Source: Myxococcaceae bacterium (lineage in GTDB: Bacteria; Myxococcota; Myxococcia; Myxococcales; Myxococcaceae). Taken from it: DNA of 47,518 nt. Below the pieces are notes generated by a model, which saw only the letters and a program-made list of their open reading frames with translations, did no database searches and was not told the origin of the DNA. Both the position numbers and the translations under genes were made by a program. Shown here piece after piece: positions 8,995 to 18,268 of the stretch (the first letter of the stretch is position 1; every line of letters starts with the position of its first letter). The DNA is taken from positions 1 to 47,518 of the forward strand of contig SECN01000012.1 in assembly GCA_004173515.1 (NCBI GenBank). The letters run 5' to 3'.

Positions 8995-9888
8995 TCACTC
9001 GCGGGAGGGCGCCGCCGGGCCCGGGCGGGGTGTGTACACGTTGGCGCTCACGGAGCGGGCCGCCGCGGTGATGCCGATGAGGCTCTCCGCGTGGCCGAGG
9101 AAGAAGTAGCCCGTCTCCGGCAGGCGCTGGAGCAGCCCCTGGATGACGCGTCCCCGGGCCTCCGCGCCGAAGTAGATGAGCACGTTGCGGCAGAAGATGA
9201 TGTCGAACGTCCCCGCGGGCCACGTGGCCGGGTCATGCAGGTTCGCGCGGCCGAAGCGCAGCAGCTGGCGCACTTCCGGGCCCGCCATCATCAGCCCCTC
9301 CTGGCTGCGCACGCCGCGCAGCATGTACTTGCGCAGCAGGAGCGGCGGGATGGTCCGGGAGCGCTCCAGGTTCCAGAGCCCCTCCTGCGCGCGCCGCACG
9401 GCCCAGGTGGACAGGTCCGTGGCCAGGACCTCCAGATGCCAGCCGGAGTCCGGGGGGAAGGCCTCCAGCAGCGCCATCGCCAGCGAATACGGCTCCTCGC
9501 CGGTGGAGCACCCGGCGCTCCACACGCGCAAGCTGCGGGGACGGCGGCCCTGCGCGCCCTGCGCGGCCCACTCCGGGAAGACGTGGTCGCGCAGCAGGTC
9601 GAAGTGGCGGGACTCGCGGAAGAAGGACGTCTCATGGGTGCAGAGGCTGTCGAGCATCCGCACCTTCTCCGCCTCGTTCCCCCGCGACGTGACGTACGTG
9701 TAGTACGCGGCGAACGAGTCCAGGCCCAGCTCCCGCAGCCGCCGGGACAGCCGGTTGGCCACCAGCGCGTTCTTCGCCAGGGACAGGTGGATGCCCGTCT
9801 CCGCCTCCACCAGGTGCTGGAACAACATCAGCTCCGAGTGCGACAGCGAAGGCGGCAGCGCATGGGCCCAGGGCTCGTGCCCGCTCAT
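8995..9888 (-). CDS. cheR: CheR-type chemoreceptor methyltransferase
   Basis: 297-residue SAM-dependent glutamate methyltransferase that would methylate the receptor encoded two genes upstream. The N-terminal helical CheR domain covers about residues 15-75, followed by the HETSFFR segment. The SAM site is SAGCSTGEEPYSLAM (about 122-136), and the DIIFCRNVLIYF strand near 240 is the usual catalytic-core signature. The C-terminus (about 275-297) is a short Pro/Arg tail without TPR repeats. It starts 4 bases after the cheW stop and is the last gene of cheA-mcp-cheW-cheR. It converges on the flavoprotein gene with only 6 bases between. Confidence 0.95.
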   Translation of the reverse strand: MSGHEPWAHALPPSLSHSELMLFQHLVEAETGIHLSLAKNALVANRLSRRLRELGLDSFAAYYTYVTSRGNEAEKVRMLDSLCTHETSFFRESRHFDLLRDHVFPEWAAQGAQGRRPRSLRVWSAGCSTGEEPYSLAMALLEAFPPDSGWHLEVLATDLSTWAVRRAQEGLWNLERSRTIPPLLLRKYMLRGVRSQEGLMMAGPEVRQLLRFGRANLHDPATWPAGTFDIIFCRNVLIYFGAEARGRVIQGLLQRLPETGYFFLGHAESLIGITAAARSVSANVYTPRPGPAAPSRE

Positions 9889-9892
9889 CCCC

Positions 9893-10453
9893 TCACCCGT
9901 GGCCCGGGGCTTCCGGATGCGGAGCCGGGGGCGAAGCGGCCGGCAGGGAGTCCGGTGCCTCGTCCGCGGCGCTCGTCAGCCGCAGCAGCTCCTCCAATGA
10001 CAGCACCCGGTCCAGGTCCAGCAGCAGGATGAACGTGTCGCCGTGGCGGCCCATGCCCCGCAGGAACTCCAGCCGCACGCGGGTGCCGAAGGCCGGTGGG
10101 GGCTCGATGTCGTCCGCCCCCAACTCCAGCACCTCGCGCACGGTGTCGCAGAGCAATCCCAGCACCGTCTGCTGGCCGTCGAGCGACACCTCCACGATGA
10201 CGAAACAGGACCAGCGGGTGATGGGCCGGGGCGCCAGGCCGAACTTCACGGCCAGGTCCACCACGGGCACCACGCTGCCGCGCAGGTTGATGACGCCCTG
10301 CACGGCGACGGGCATGCCCGGCACGCGGGTGACGGGGCGGTATTCGATGATCTCCCGCACCCGCAGGAGGCCCACGGCGTATTCCTCGCCCGCGAGCATG
10401 AAGCTCAAGAAGCTGGACCGGCTGCCGGTGCCCGGCTCGATGGGATGGTTCAT
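9893..10453 (-). CDS. cheW: CheW-like coupling protein
   Basis: 186-residue cytoplasmic coupling protein linking CheA to the receptor. The CheW fold is clear: LSFMLAGEEYAVGLLRVREIIEY at the start, VPGMPVAVQGVINLRGSVVPVVDL (about 44-67), and the LLLDLDRVLSLEEL end strand. It is longer than a minimal CheW because of an Ala/Pro-rich tail (last about 30 residues) that is probably disordered. The ATG at 10453 has GGGAGA upstream. The gene is 15 bases after the mcp stop and 4 bases ahead of cheR. Confidence 0.95.
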   Translation of the reverse strand: MNHPIEPGTGSRSSFLSFMLAGEEYAVGLLRVREIIEYRPVTRVPGMPVAVQGVINLRGSVVPVVDLAVKFGLAPRPITRWSCFVIVEVSLDGQQTVLGLLCDTVREVLELGADDIEPPPAFGTRVRLEFLRGMGRHGDTFILLLDLDRVLSLEELLRLTSAADEAPDSLPAASPPAPHPEAPGHG

Positions 10454-10468
10454 GGTGGGCTGTCTCCC

Positions 10469-12172
10469 TTAGAACCGCTGGAAGTCCTGGTGGGCCGGGG
10501 ACTCCGCGCCATTGCCATTCTGGAGCCGGGACAGGGCCGAGACCTGGGGCGACGACGCGCCCAACGTCCCCTGCGCCGCCGCATGCAGTCCGCGCGCGGG
10601 CGAGGCCGGCATGCGGTGGGCCGTGGGCCGCGACGGGCTGGCGGGCGCGTTGAAGCCGAAGCCCTCCACCAGCCGGAAGAACGTCATCATCTGGAGCAGC
10701 GACTCCGCCTGGGTGGCCATCTCCTCGGCGGTGGAGGACAGCTCCTCCGCGGCGGAGGCGTTGCGCTGGGTCACCTGATCCACCTGCGTCATGGCGCGGT
10801 TCATCTGCGACACGCCAATGGACTGCTCACGCGAGGCGTTGGTCACCTGCTGCACCAGCTCCGACGTGCGGCGGATGGCGGGCACCAGCTCGGACAGCAG
10901 CTGGCCGCTTCGCTCTGCGACCTTCACGCTGGAGGTGGCCAGACCGCCAATCTCCTTCGCGGCCTTCTGGCTGCGCTCGGCCAGCTTGCGCACCTCGGTG
11001 GCGACGACGGAGAAGCCCCGGCCGTGCTCCCCGGCGCGCGCGGCCTCCACGGCGGCGTTCAGCGCGAGCAGGTTCGTCTGGTAGGCGATCTCCTCCACGA
11101 TGGAGATGCGCTCCGCGATGGCGTTCATCGCCTCCACGGTCTCCTTCACCGCGCGACCGCTCTCCTCCGCGTCCCGGGCGCCCTTCAGGGCCGTCTGCTC
11201 CATCTCCCGGCTGTTCTCCGAGTTCTGGCGGATGCTGACGTTGAGCTGCTCCAGGCTGGCGGTGGTCTCCTCCACGGAGGCCGCCTGGGAGCTGGTGCCC
11301 TGCGACAGGCCCTGCGCCGCGGAGGCCACCTGGAGCGACGCGGACGACAGCGAGCCCGCCGCGCCCCGCACCTCGCTGATGACGCCGGACAGCCGTTGGA
11401 TCATGTCCCGCATGCTGCCCATCATCCGGCCCGTCTCGTCGGTGCCCCGGGCGGTGATGTTCGCCGTGAGGTCGCCAGCGGTGACCTGCGTCGTCACCTT
11501 CACGGCCTCCGTGAGCGGCTGCACGATGCTGCGGGTGAGCAGGAAGGACAGCAGCCCGGCGAGCGCCACGCCCAGCACGCCCCCCATGATGATGACGTCG
11601 TACAGGTCCTGCGCCATGTCGGCGGTCCGGGCGGTGCGCTCCTTGAGGAGGGTCTCCTCGTCGTCCGCCAGCTTCGTGAGCAACATCCGGACGCGGTCGG
11701 ACGTCTCCTTGCCGCGCGCAGCCTGCTCCACCGCGATAAGCGACGCCAGCTCCCCGCGGCCCGCGTTGACGTCCCGGCGCTGCGCGATGAGGGGCTCCAG
11801 GTGCTGGGTCACCCACTGCTGCATCAGGTCGCGGATCTCCTGCTGGCGATCCTGTTGGCGGCGGTCGCGCTGCGTGAGCTCCCGGATGCGGTCCAGGTTC
11901 TGGGACACGCTCAGGCGCGCCTGGTTGTAGGGATCCAGGAACTTGTCGTCGCCGGTGATGAGGAAGCCACGCTGACCCATCGCCAGGTCGGCCATGTCGC
12001 CTTCCAACGTGCGCACGGCGATCATCATCTGCTGACTCTCGGTGTCGCCGGTGGCGGAGGCGGCGACCCGGACCAGCGTCGTGTAGGTCATCCCCACGAT
12101 GCCGATGATGATGGCCACCATGGCGCTGAAGGCGAACACCAGCTTCGCCGTGATGCTCAGGTTGTTGAACAT
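10469..12172 (-). CDS. Methyl-accepting chemotaxis protein with CHASE3-type sensor domain
   Basis: 567-residue chemoreceptor. A first membrane helix (about 8-29) is followed by a periplasmic helical domain (about 30-185) with the CHASE3 signature [18 protein letters not shown] second helix (about 188-208) leads to HAMP (about 209-262) and the signalling domain. The hairpin tip [21 protein letters not shown] is intact. Flanking Glu/Gln/Ala/Ser-rich helices supply candidate methylation sites. The C-terminal end DFQRF is not the classical NWETF CheR tether. The start codon overlaps the end of cheA by 16 bases, so translation is probably coupled. The ligand is unknown; CHASE3 domains usually sense small extracytoplasmic cues. 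Confidence 0.95.
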   Translation of the reverse strand: MFNNLSITAKLVFAFSAMVAIIIGIVGMTYTTLVRVAASATGDTESQQMMIAVRTLEGDMADLAMGQRGFLITGDDKFLDPYNQARLSVSQNLDRIRELTQRDRRQQDRQQEIRDLMQQWVTQHLEPLIAQRRDVNAGRGELASLIAVEQAARGKETSDRVRMLLTKLADDEETLLKERTARTADMAQDLYDVIIMGGVLGVALAGLLSFLLTRSIVQPLTEAVKVTTQVTAGDLTANITARGTDETGRMMGSMRDMIQRLSGVISEVRGAAGSLSSASLQVASAAQGLSQGTSSQAASVEETTASLEQLNVSIRQNSENSREMEQTALKGARDAEESGRAVKETVEAMNAIAERISIVEEIAYQTNLLALNAAVEAARAGEHGRGFSVVATEVRKLAERSQKAAKEIGGLATSSVKVAERSGQLLSELVPAIRRTSELVQQVTNASREQSIGVSQMNRAMTQVDQVTQRNASAAEELSSTAEEMATQAESLLQMMTFFRLVEGFGFNAPASPSRPTAHRMPASPARGLHAAAQGTLGASSPQVSALSRLQNGNGAESPAHQDFQRF

Positions 12173-13854
12173 GGCTGCTCCGGAAGAAGGTCCTGCGAGG
12201 AATGGGGGGCTTCGGCGTGTTCAGAGGCGCGGTGGATGGCCCGTCTCACCAGCGACGGCGTGTCCAGGAGCAGGCCCACGCGCCCGTCGCCCAGGATGGT
12301 GGAGCCGGAGATGCCGGGGAGGCCCTGGAAGAGCTTGCCCAACGGGCGGATGACCCGCTGGCCCTCTCCCTGGAGCTCATCCACCGCCAGGCCGACCATG
12401 CCGTCCGGGTGCTTGAGCACGACGACGTTCTCCCGGGCCGGCGTGCCACCGCCCAGGTCGAAGACCTGACGCAGCCGCAGGTACGGCAGCGGCTGGCCGC
12501 GCAATGACAGGACGCCGGACGCATCGGCGGTGCGCTCGGCGGCGGGGACCTCCATGCACTCCTGCACGCCCTCGATGGGGACGACGTAGACCTGGTCGCC
12601 CACGCCCATGGCGAAGCCCTGGATGACGGCGAGCGTGAGCGGCAGGCGCAGCGTCACCGTGGTGCCCCGGCCCTCCTGGCTCTGGAGCAGCACGGAGCCC
12701 CGCAGCGCTTCGATGTCCCGGCGCACCACGTCCATGCCCACGCCACGGCCGGACAGCTCCGTCACCTCGGCGGCGGTGGAGAAGCCGGGCTCGAAGATGA
12801 GGCGCAAGAGCTCGTCGTCGCGCAGCCGCTCGGGGGCCGCCACGAGCCCCCGCTCCCGGGCGCGCTCGCGGACCCGCTCGCGCTGGATGCCCCGGCCGTC
12901 GTCGGACAGCTCCACCACGACGCTGCCAGCGTCATGGTAGGCCCGCAGGCGCAGGTGGCCCCGGGCGTCCTTGCCCGCGGCCTTGCGCTCGTCGGGGGAC
13001 TCGATGCCGTGGTCCAGCGCGTTGCGCAGCAGGTGGAGCAGCGGGTCGCGCAGGCCATCCAGCACCGCGGTGTCCAGCGTGGCGTCCTCGCCCTCCAGCT
13101 CCAGCAGGGCCAGCTTGTGCTGGGAGCGCGCCAGGTCGCGCACGGTGCGCAGGTGCTGGCGGAACAGCGGCCCCACGGGGACCATCCGGACCTTCATCAC
13201 CTCTTCCTGGAGCTCCTCGAAGAGCGGATCCATCTCCCGCTGGAGCGACAGCGCATCCTCCCAGCTTGAGCCCGAGTCCTCCGCGCGCGACAGGAATTGC
13301 GTCATCCGGCCCCGGGCGACGGACAGCTCCGCGGTGAGCGTGACGATGCGGTCCAGGCGCTCCAGGTCCATCCGTGAGCGGCCCCGCTTGCCCCCGGAGG
13401 ACTCCGGGATGCGGGGAAGGGCGGCCGGCGCCGGGGCCATCGCTTCCGGCGCGGGGTGGAGGCCAGCGCCCTGCTTCAGGCGGGCCAGGTGGGCCAGGTG
13501 GACCGCGCCCAGCGAATCCACGCCGGCCAGCGACGCCCGGCTCAAGTCGCGCAGGTGGTCCACGGCGCCCAACAGCAGCGACACCCGCGTCTCGTCCACC
13601 GCGACGCGCCGGTCGATGAGCGCCTGGAGGAGATCCTCCACCCCGTGCGTGTAGTCCGTCACCGCCTGGAAGCCGAGCGAACCCGCGGCGCCCTTCAGCG
13701 TGTGCGCTCCGCGCAGGATGTCCTGCAGCAGCGAGTCCGCGGGAGCCACCTCGAGCGCGATGAGGTTCTCTTCCATGGAGGCGACCAGGCCCTCGGCCTC
13801 GTCCGAAAAGATGCCCAGCACCTTTTCCCACTCCGCGGTTGCTTCCGACGTCAT
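12157..13854 (-). CDS. cheA: CheA-type histidine kinase without a P2 domain
   Basis: 565-residue hybrid-free CheA. Domains in order: Hpt with phospho-acceptor His51 in [14 protein letters not shown] (about 1-105); an Ala/Pro linker of about 40 residues where the CheY/CheB-binding P2 domain normally sits; dimerisation helices (about 155-225); ATPase with N box [11 protein letters not shown]1 DDGRGI and G2 GRGVGMDV; and a C-terminal CheW-like domain ending near residue 540. I start at ATG 13854 because GGGGGA precedes it at good distance; ATG 13869 is five codons upstream. First gene of the che operon; about 375 bases of untranslated DNA lie upstream. The partner response regulator must be encoded elsewhere. 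Confidence 0.95.
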   Translation of the reverse strand: MTSEATAEWEKVLGIFSDEAEGLVASMEENLIALEVAPADSLLQDILRGAHTLKGAAGSLGFQAVTDYTHGVEDLLQALIDRRVAVDETRVSLLLGAVDHLRDLSRASLAGVDSLGAVHLAHLARLKQGAGLHPAPEAMAPAPAALPRIPESSGGKRGRSRMDLERLDRIVTLTAELSVARGRMTQFLSRAEDSGSSWEDALSLQREMDPLFEELQEEVMKVRMVPVGPLFRQHLRTVRDLARSQHKLALLELEGEDATLDTAVLDGLRDPLLHLLRNALDHGIESPDERKAAGKDARGHLRLRAYHDAGSVVVELSDDGRGIQRERVRERARERGLVAAPERLRDDELLRLIFEPGFSTAAEVTELSGRGVGMDVVRRDIEALRGSVLLQSQEGRGTTVTLRLPLTLAVIQGFAMGVGDQVYVVPIEGVQECMEVPAAERTADASGVLSLRGQPLPYLRLRQVFDLGGGTPARENVVVLKHPDGMVGLAVDELQGEGQRVIRPLGKLFQGLPGISGSTILGDGRVGLLLDTPSLVRRAIHRASEHAEAPHSSQDLLPEQPCSTT

Positions 13855-14228
13855 GTCCCCCGGGCCCATCGTCAGCTCACCGCTCCCGCACGAAGCGGAG
13901 CCGGCTCACACATGGGGTTGTCTGGGGGGAACTTCCGGGTCAGCCGCTTTCGAGCGGAGGCCATGGGAACTCAGCAAGACAATGGGTGGAGACGACAACC
14001 CGTTCGGGAGGACCAACACACGCCCCCCGGTCCTCACAATGTGAGCCATTGCCGTGGGGGTGGGCCGACCTCCACGAAGAGGATGAATCCAGAAATCAAC
14101 AGTACCAACACCTTGACCCGAAAACAATGCTACCCAAGATTTCACGCACTACCGGAATCAACAGGTAGGGCGACTGTCTTCGCAGGCCAGACTGTACAGG
14201 TAAGGGCGCTGAAGACTCCCCACGGCAC
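13855..14228. promoter_or_regulatory. Intergenic region upstream of the che operon
   Basis: About 375 bases between the start of cheA and the stop of the carboxynorspermidine dehydrogenase gene, both on the minus strand. No gene is supported; frames crossing it are antisense continuations of cheA. The part at about 14085-14200 is less GC-rich than its surroundings and is the likely site of the che promoter. I searched by eye for a sigma-54 GG-N10-GC element on the minus strand and found none. Confidence 0.45.
14033..14045. promoter_or_regulatory. Perfect 13-bp palindrome, candidate operator
   Basis: CTCACAATGTGAG is a perfect inverted repeat (CTCACA / TGTGAG) around a single central base. 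It lies about 180 bases upstream of cheA, where a regulator of the che operon could bind. It is not the CRP arrangement (TGTGA then TCACA); the half-sites are inverted relative to that. Confidence 0.35.
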
Positions 14229-15497
14229 TCACCCTGCTCTGTCTGAATAATCATGTTTCACGGGAGGAAGGGGACCATCCAGGCTCCCCTCCTTCACCCG
14301 TGTAGGCAAACCGAGTCGTTCCAGCAGCGCCAGGAACGGCCGGGGCGGCAGCTCCTCGACATTGACCATCCGGGCCACGTCCCACGCGCCGGAGGCAATC
14401 AGCATCGCGGCAGCGACTGGGGGAATCCCCGCGGTATAGGCAATCGCCTGGCTGCCCATGGACGCATAGGCCGTCGGGTGGTCAGAGACATTGTAGAGAA
14501 ACACCTCGCGCTGCAGGCCATTCTTCATGCCCCGCACCCGGTCACCGATGCAGGTCTTCCCGGTGTAGCCGGGCGCGAGCGAGGCTGGATCCGGCAGCAC
14601 CGCCTTCACGACCTTCAGCGGCACCACCTCCAGCCCCTCCGCGGTCCGCACCGGATGCTCGGACAGGAGGCCCAGGTTCTTCAGCACCGTGAAGACCTGG
14701 ATGTAATGGTCACTGAATCCCATCCAGAAGCGCACATCCGCCCTGGGATAGCGCAGGGACAGGGAATGCACTTCGTCATGTCCTGTCAGGTAGACCTTCT
14801 GTCGGCCCACGACGGGCAAATCCCAATCGCGCTGGACCTCGAACATCGAGTTCGTCCCCCAGCGCCCCTGCTGCCAACTGTAGACAGGGCCGGTGAACTC
14901 ACGGAAGTTTGTTTCGGGGTCGAAGTTCGTGGCGAAGAAGCGACCGTGGGAGCCGGCATTGACATCCACGATGTCGATGCTCTCAACCGTATCCAGATAT
15001 TCATCCGCGGCGAGTCTGACATAGGCATTCACCACACCGGGGTCGAAGCCCACGCCGAGGATCGCCGTCACGCCCTGCTCCTCGCAGGTGCGCCGACGCC
15101 GCCATTCGTAATTGGCATACCAGGGCGGCGGCTCGCAGGCACGGTCCGGGTGTTCGTGGGCGGCGGTGTCCAGGTAGGCGGCGCCCGTGCGCAGGCAGGC
15201 GACCAGCACCGCGTCGTTCACGAAGGGCGACGCCACGTTGATGACGATCTGCGCGCGCGTCCTGCGGATCAACCGGGCCACGGCGGGGGCGCTCATCGCA
15301 TCCACGCCATGGGCCTTGAACACCCCGGGCACCTTCATGGCCCCCTTTTCATGGACGCTGGCGATGAGGGCCTCGCACTTCTGCCGCGTGCGTGAGGCGA
15401 GATGGAGCTCGCCCAGCACATCGTTGTTCCGCGCGCATTGATGCGCGACGACCCGCGCGACGCCACCAGCGCCCAGGATGAGCACATTGTGTTTCAA
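14229..15497 (-). CDS. Carboxynorspermidine/carboxyspermidine dehydrogenase (saccharopine dehydrogenase family)
   Basis: 422-residue NAD(P)-dependent reductase. In the alternative polyamine route it condenses aspartate beta-semialdehyde with diaminopropane or putrescine and reduces the imine to carboxynorspermidine or carboxyspermidine. The Rossmann motif LILGAGGVARVVAHQ is at the N-terminus; ASRTR closes beta-2; VNVASPF and GVGFDPGVVNAYVRLA (about 175-190) are family landmarks. The frame opens at a TTG at 15506, but AGGAGG touches that codon; the TTG at 15497, nine bases after AGGAGG and giving MKHNVLILG, fits better. It lies 41 bases after the decarboxylase gene, which supplies the next pathway step. 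Confidence 0.88.
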   Translation of the reverse strand: MKHNVLILGAGGVARVVAHQCARNNDVLGELHLASRTRQKCEALIASVHEKGAMKVPGVFKAHGVDAMSAPAVARLIRRTRAQIVINVASPFVNDAVLVACLRTGAAYLDTAAHEHPDRACEPPPWYANYEWRRRRTCEEQGVTAILGVGFDPGVVNAYVRLAADEYLDTVESIDIVDVNAGSHGRFFATNFDPETNFREFTGPVYSWQQGRWGTNSMFEVQRDWDLPVVGRQKVYLTGHDEVHSLSLRYPRADVRFWMGFSDHYIQVFTVLKNLGLLSEHPVRTAEGLEVVPLKVVKAVLPDPASLAPGYTGKTCIGDRVRGMKNGLQREVFLYNVSDHPTAYASMGSQAIAYTAGIPPVAAAMLIASGAWDVARMVNVEELPPRPFLALLERLGLPTRVKEGSLDGPLPPVKHDYSDRAG

Positions 15498-15538
15498 GGG
15501 AGGCAACCTCCTTCGGACGCGCCAAGGGCAGAGGTGCT

Positions 15539-16648
15539 TCAGGAGAGGCTCTTGACGTATTCCCTGTAGGTGAACTCGCGGACGACGCGGATGGTCCCAT
15601 CCTTCGCGCGGATGGCGATGGCGGGCATCTTCATGCCGTTGAACCAGTTCTTCTTGACCATCGAGTAGCCGGCCGCGTCCAGGATGGAGAGGCGGTCACC
15701 GACCTTCAGCGGCGCCGGGAAGTCGAACTCGCCAAAGACATCCCCCGCGAGACAGGACCTGCCGCAGATCCGGTAGTGGTGGGGGCCCTGGTCGGGCGAC
15801 ATGCGGGCGGAGGTGCCGTAGATGAGCAGGTCCAGCATGTGCGCCTCCACCGAGGCATCCACGATGGCCAGGTCCTTGCCGTTGTTCAGCAGGTCGAGCA
15901 CGGTGACCTCCAACGTCGCGGCGTCGGTGATGGCGGCTTCGCCCGGCTCCAGGTAGACACACACGTCATGCTTTTCGGAGAAGGCCTTCAAGCGACGGGC
16001 GAACTTCTCCAGCGGATAGCCTTCACCGGTGAAGAGCACGCCCCCGCCCAGGCTGACCCATTCCACCTTCGAGAACAGCGCGCCGAACCGCTTTTCGACC
16101 AGGAAGAGCTGTTCGTCGAACAGGTCGAACTCCGCGTTGTCGCAGTTGTAGTGGAGCGTGAAGCCGGAGAGGCGGTCGACCACCGCTTCGACCTTCTTCG
16201 GATCCCATTCTCCCAGGCGGGAGAAGGGCTGCGCTGGATCCGCCAGTTCGAAATCGGAGGCGGAGATGCGTGGATTCAACCGGAGGCCCACCGACGCCTT
16301 GCGCGTCTTGCGCTTGAACCGTTCGAACTGCGCGATGGAGTTGAAGATGATCTTGTCCGCGCGGCGAGCGGCCGCGGAGACCTCGTCGTCCGCCCATGCG
16401 ACACAGTAGGCGTGCGTTTCGCCCCCGAACTTCTCCTGGCCCAATCGCACCTCATGGAGCGAGGACGACGTCGTGCCATCCATGAAGGGGGCCATCTTGT
16501 CGAAGACCGACCAGGCGGCGAAGCACTTCAGCGCCAGCAGCACCTTCGCCCCCGACAGCTCCCGCAGCCGCGCGATCTTCTCCATGTTCGACGCGAGCCG
16601 GGCCTCGTCGATGAGGTAGTAGGGGGTGGAGAGGTCTTGACCGCGCAT
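15539..16648 (-). CDS. nspC: Carboxynorspermidine decarboxylase NspC
   Basis: 369-residue PLP enzyme of the alanine-racemase-fold decarboxylases. It removes CO2 from carboxy(nor)spermidine to give norspermidine or spermidine. The PLP lysine lies in VLLALKCFAAWSVF (about residue 38-51). SSLHEVRLG, LHYNCDNAEF, SLGGGVLFTGEGYPLEKF and the EPGEA stretch follow in NspC order. CGRSCLAGDVFGEF near 300 carries the conserved Cys of the active site, and AAGYSMVKKNWFNGM ends the fold. The ATG at 16648 is preceded by AGGAA. It is co-directional with the dehydrogenase downstream and the amine oxidase 122 bases upstream. Confidence 0.93.
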   Translation of the reverse strand: MRGQDLSTPYYLIDEARLASNMEKIARLRELSGAKVLLALKCFAAWSVFDKMAPFMDGTTSSSLHEVRLGQEKFGGETHAYCVAWADDEVSAAARRADKIIFNSIAQFERFKRKTRKASVGLRLNPRISASDFELADPAQPFSRLGEWDPKKVEAVVDRLSGFTLHYNCDNAEFDLFDEQLFLVEKRFGALFSKVEWVSLGGGVLFTGEGYPLEKFARRLKAFSEKHDVCVYLEPGEAAITDAATLEVTVLDLLNNGKDLAIVDASVEAHMLDLLIYGTSARMSPDQGPHHYRICGRSCLAGDVFGEFDFPAPLKVGDRLSILDAAGYSMVKKNWFNGMKMPAIAIRAKDGTIRVVREFTYREYVKSLS

Positions 16649-16770
16649 GACGGTTCCTGTCTGAGGGTGTTTGCCTTTGCGAACGGGACGTTCTTGAAGC
16701 CCAATCTCGACACACCGGGGCGAGGCCGCCCTCGGACCGTGGGCGGAGCGTTCCCACCCAGGCGGACGCT

Positions 16771-18090
16771 TCACCGGCGCTTCCTGTCGCGCCAGGCCAG
16801 CAGCTCGTCCGCCGCGCGACGTCCGGTGTCGAGCGCGCCCTGCACGGTGCCCATCCCGCCCCCGGCGTGCGTGGCCTCGCCGGCGAAGAAGAGCGTCCCC
16901 CGCACCGGCGCGGCGAGCGCATCCACCGCCTCCAGCGCGCCCACGGGGACGACGGAATAGCCCCCGCGCGTGTACGGCTCCCGCTGCCAGTCCTGCACGC
17001 GCCACGCTTCCAGGTGCTGGTGCAGTTGTCGGGGTGAGCCGGGGAAGAGTCGGGAGAGCCCCTCCAGGGCCTGCTCCAGCACCTGACGCTCCCCCTGACG
17101 CGACAGCCCCCGGGCGGCGAGCCCTCCGCTGAAGCCCACCAGATGGCGCGAGTCCCGCTGCGGCGACAGGGTCCACCACGTGTGGAAGGGAGCGCGGGGG
17201 GTGTAGAAGAAACCGAAGTGCGCGGTGTCCGCGTGCTGGCGCCAGAAGGCCGTGCGGAAGCGCAGCAGGACCTTCAGGAGCGGGCCCATCTCCAGGCGAT
17301 GCCAGGCCCGCTCATGGCTTCGCACACGGGGCACGAAGCGCAGCGCGCCCGGGGCAGGCGGGCGGGCCTTGAGCACCCCCAGGGGAAGCGTCACCACGAC
17401 GTGCCTGGCGCGGAAGGTCCCGAGCGGCGTCCCCTGCCGGGTCTGGGCCCGGATGCGCACCTCGCCGGGCTTCCAGCGCACCTCCTGGGCCACCGCGTTG
17501 AAGAGCAGCGTGTCCGGGGTCTCAAGCACCTTCGCGGCCATCGCGTGCAGGACGCGGTCATAGCCCTCCAGCACCCGGAAGGGAGGCAGCCCCCCCTGTT
17601 GATGGGCCCACCGCTCCATCCGCGCGACGGCCAGCGCGCTCAGGTGCTCCGGCTCCGTGGCGTAGATGTCCAGGACGCAGGCCCGCGTCATCTGGGCACG
17701 CAGGGAAGCGCCGTGCCGCGCGCGGATCCACTCCGCGATGGAGCGGTCGGGAGGTGGCACGGAGATCAACGGCTGCTGGAACGCGTGCGCGGTGTCCACC
17801 TTCACCAACCGGCCGCGCCAGAACAGCGCCTCGCTGTCATTGCAGGGACGCAGCGTCAGGTGCGCCTGGCGGATCCACCGCAGCAGGGAGGGAGGATGTC
17901 CGTGGACGAACTCCGCGCCCAGTTCCAGGGGCACGTCGTCCGTCCTGTCCCTCAGGGTCGCCACCCGGCCGCCCACCCGGTCCCGGGCCTCCAGGACGAT
18001 GACCCGCAGGCCCTTGCGCACCAGCCGCTCGGCCGTGGCCAGCCCCGCGGCCCCCGCGCCCAGGATGATGACGTCGCAGTGTTTCTCCAT
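16771..18090 (-). CDS. Flavin amine oxidase (polyamine/monoamine oxidase family)
   Basis: 439-residue FAD enzyme oxidising an amine. The N-terminal FAD motif VIILGAGAAGLATAERL, Glu at the end of beta-2 (VLEARDRVGGRV), and LELGAEFVHGHPPSLLRW match the MAO/PAO superfamily. The C-terminal motif is LFFAGEATHAGGGMGTVQGALDTG (about 405-428). There is no signal peptide. It lies directly upstream of nspC and the dehydrogenase on the same strand, so a polyamine substrate is a fair inference, but the sequence alone does not fix it. The 122-base gap to nspC leaves room for a separate promoter. An inverted repeat overlaps its ribosome-binding region. Confidence 0.85.
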   Translation of the reverse strand: MEKHCDVIILGAGAAGLATAERLVRKGLRVIVLEARDRVGGRVATLRDRTDDVPLELGAEFVHGHPPSLLRWIRQAHLTLRPCNDSEALFWRGRLVKVDTAHAFQQPLISVPPPDRSIAEWIRARHGASLRAQMTRACVLDIYATEPEHLSALAVARMERWAHQQGGLPPFRVLEGYDRVLHAMAAKVLETPDTLLFNAVAQEVRWKPGEVRIRAQTRQGTPLGTFRARHVVVTLPLGVLKARPPAPGALRFVPRVRSHERAWHRLEMGPLLKVLLRFRTAFWRQHADTAHFGFFYTPRAPFHTWWTLSPQRDSRHLVGFSGGLAARGLSRQGERQVLEQALEGLSRLFPGSPRQLHQHLEAWRVQDWQREPYTRGGYSVVPVGALEAVDALAAPVRGTLFFAGEATHAGGGMGTVQGALDTGRRAADELLAWRDRKRR

Positions 18091-18094
18091 CCGG

Positions 18095-18114
18095 AGTCCG
18101 CTCCCTGGCGGACT
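18095..18114. promoter_or_regulatory. Inverted repeat at the ribosome-binding region of the amine oxidase
   Basis: AGTCCGC (18095-18101) and GCGGACT (18108-18114) form a perfect 7-bp stem with a 6-base loop, 4-24 bases upstream of the minus-strand ATG at 18090. In the transcript it would bury the GGGAG ribosome site in its loop. It may act as an operator or a translation-control hairpin. Confidence 0.35.
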
Positions 18115-18268
18115 GTCCGCCAGGGGAAAGAAGCCCCTTCCCGCGCGTGGGTCACAGTGCGTCCGGAGGGTGGGGGCATCACGACCCCGGGGAGGATGAC
18201 TCCCCGCGCAACGCCTTTCATCCCGGCAATGATTGACGGGGTGCGGGCCGCGGCCGTTTGATTCACGA

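Noticed and set aside
10043..12469. 808-codon open frame on the plus strand over cheW, mcp and the end of cheA
   Set aside because: Exact antisense of strongly recognisable che genes; its product is His/Gln/Arg/Gly-rich without any domain. Long antisense frames are expected at this GC content.
14046..14228. Possible tRNA or small RNA in the less GC-rich stretch before the che operon
   Set aside because: No cloverleaf, anticodon stem or terminator could be drawn; it looks like ordinary promoter DNA.
16649..17179. N-terminal extension of NspC by 177 codons
   Set aside because: Antisense-like Arg/Ala/Gly-rich sequence overlapping the amine oxidase gene; NspC proteins begin at about the ATG at 16648.
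18121..18268. Possible small gene or tRNA between the amine oxidase and diiron genes
   Set aside because: Only short GC hairpins (GGGGA/TCCCC) and no cloverleaf, CCA end or coding frame.
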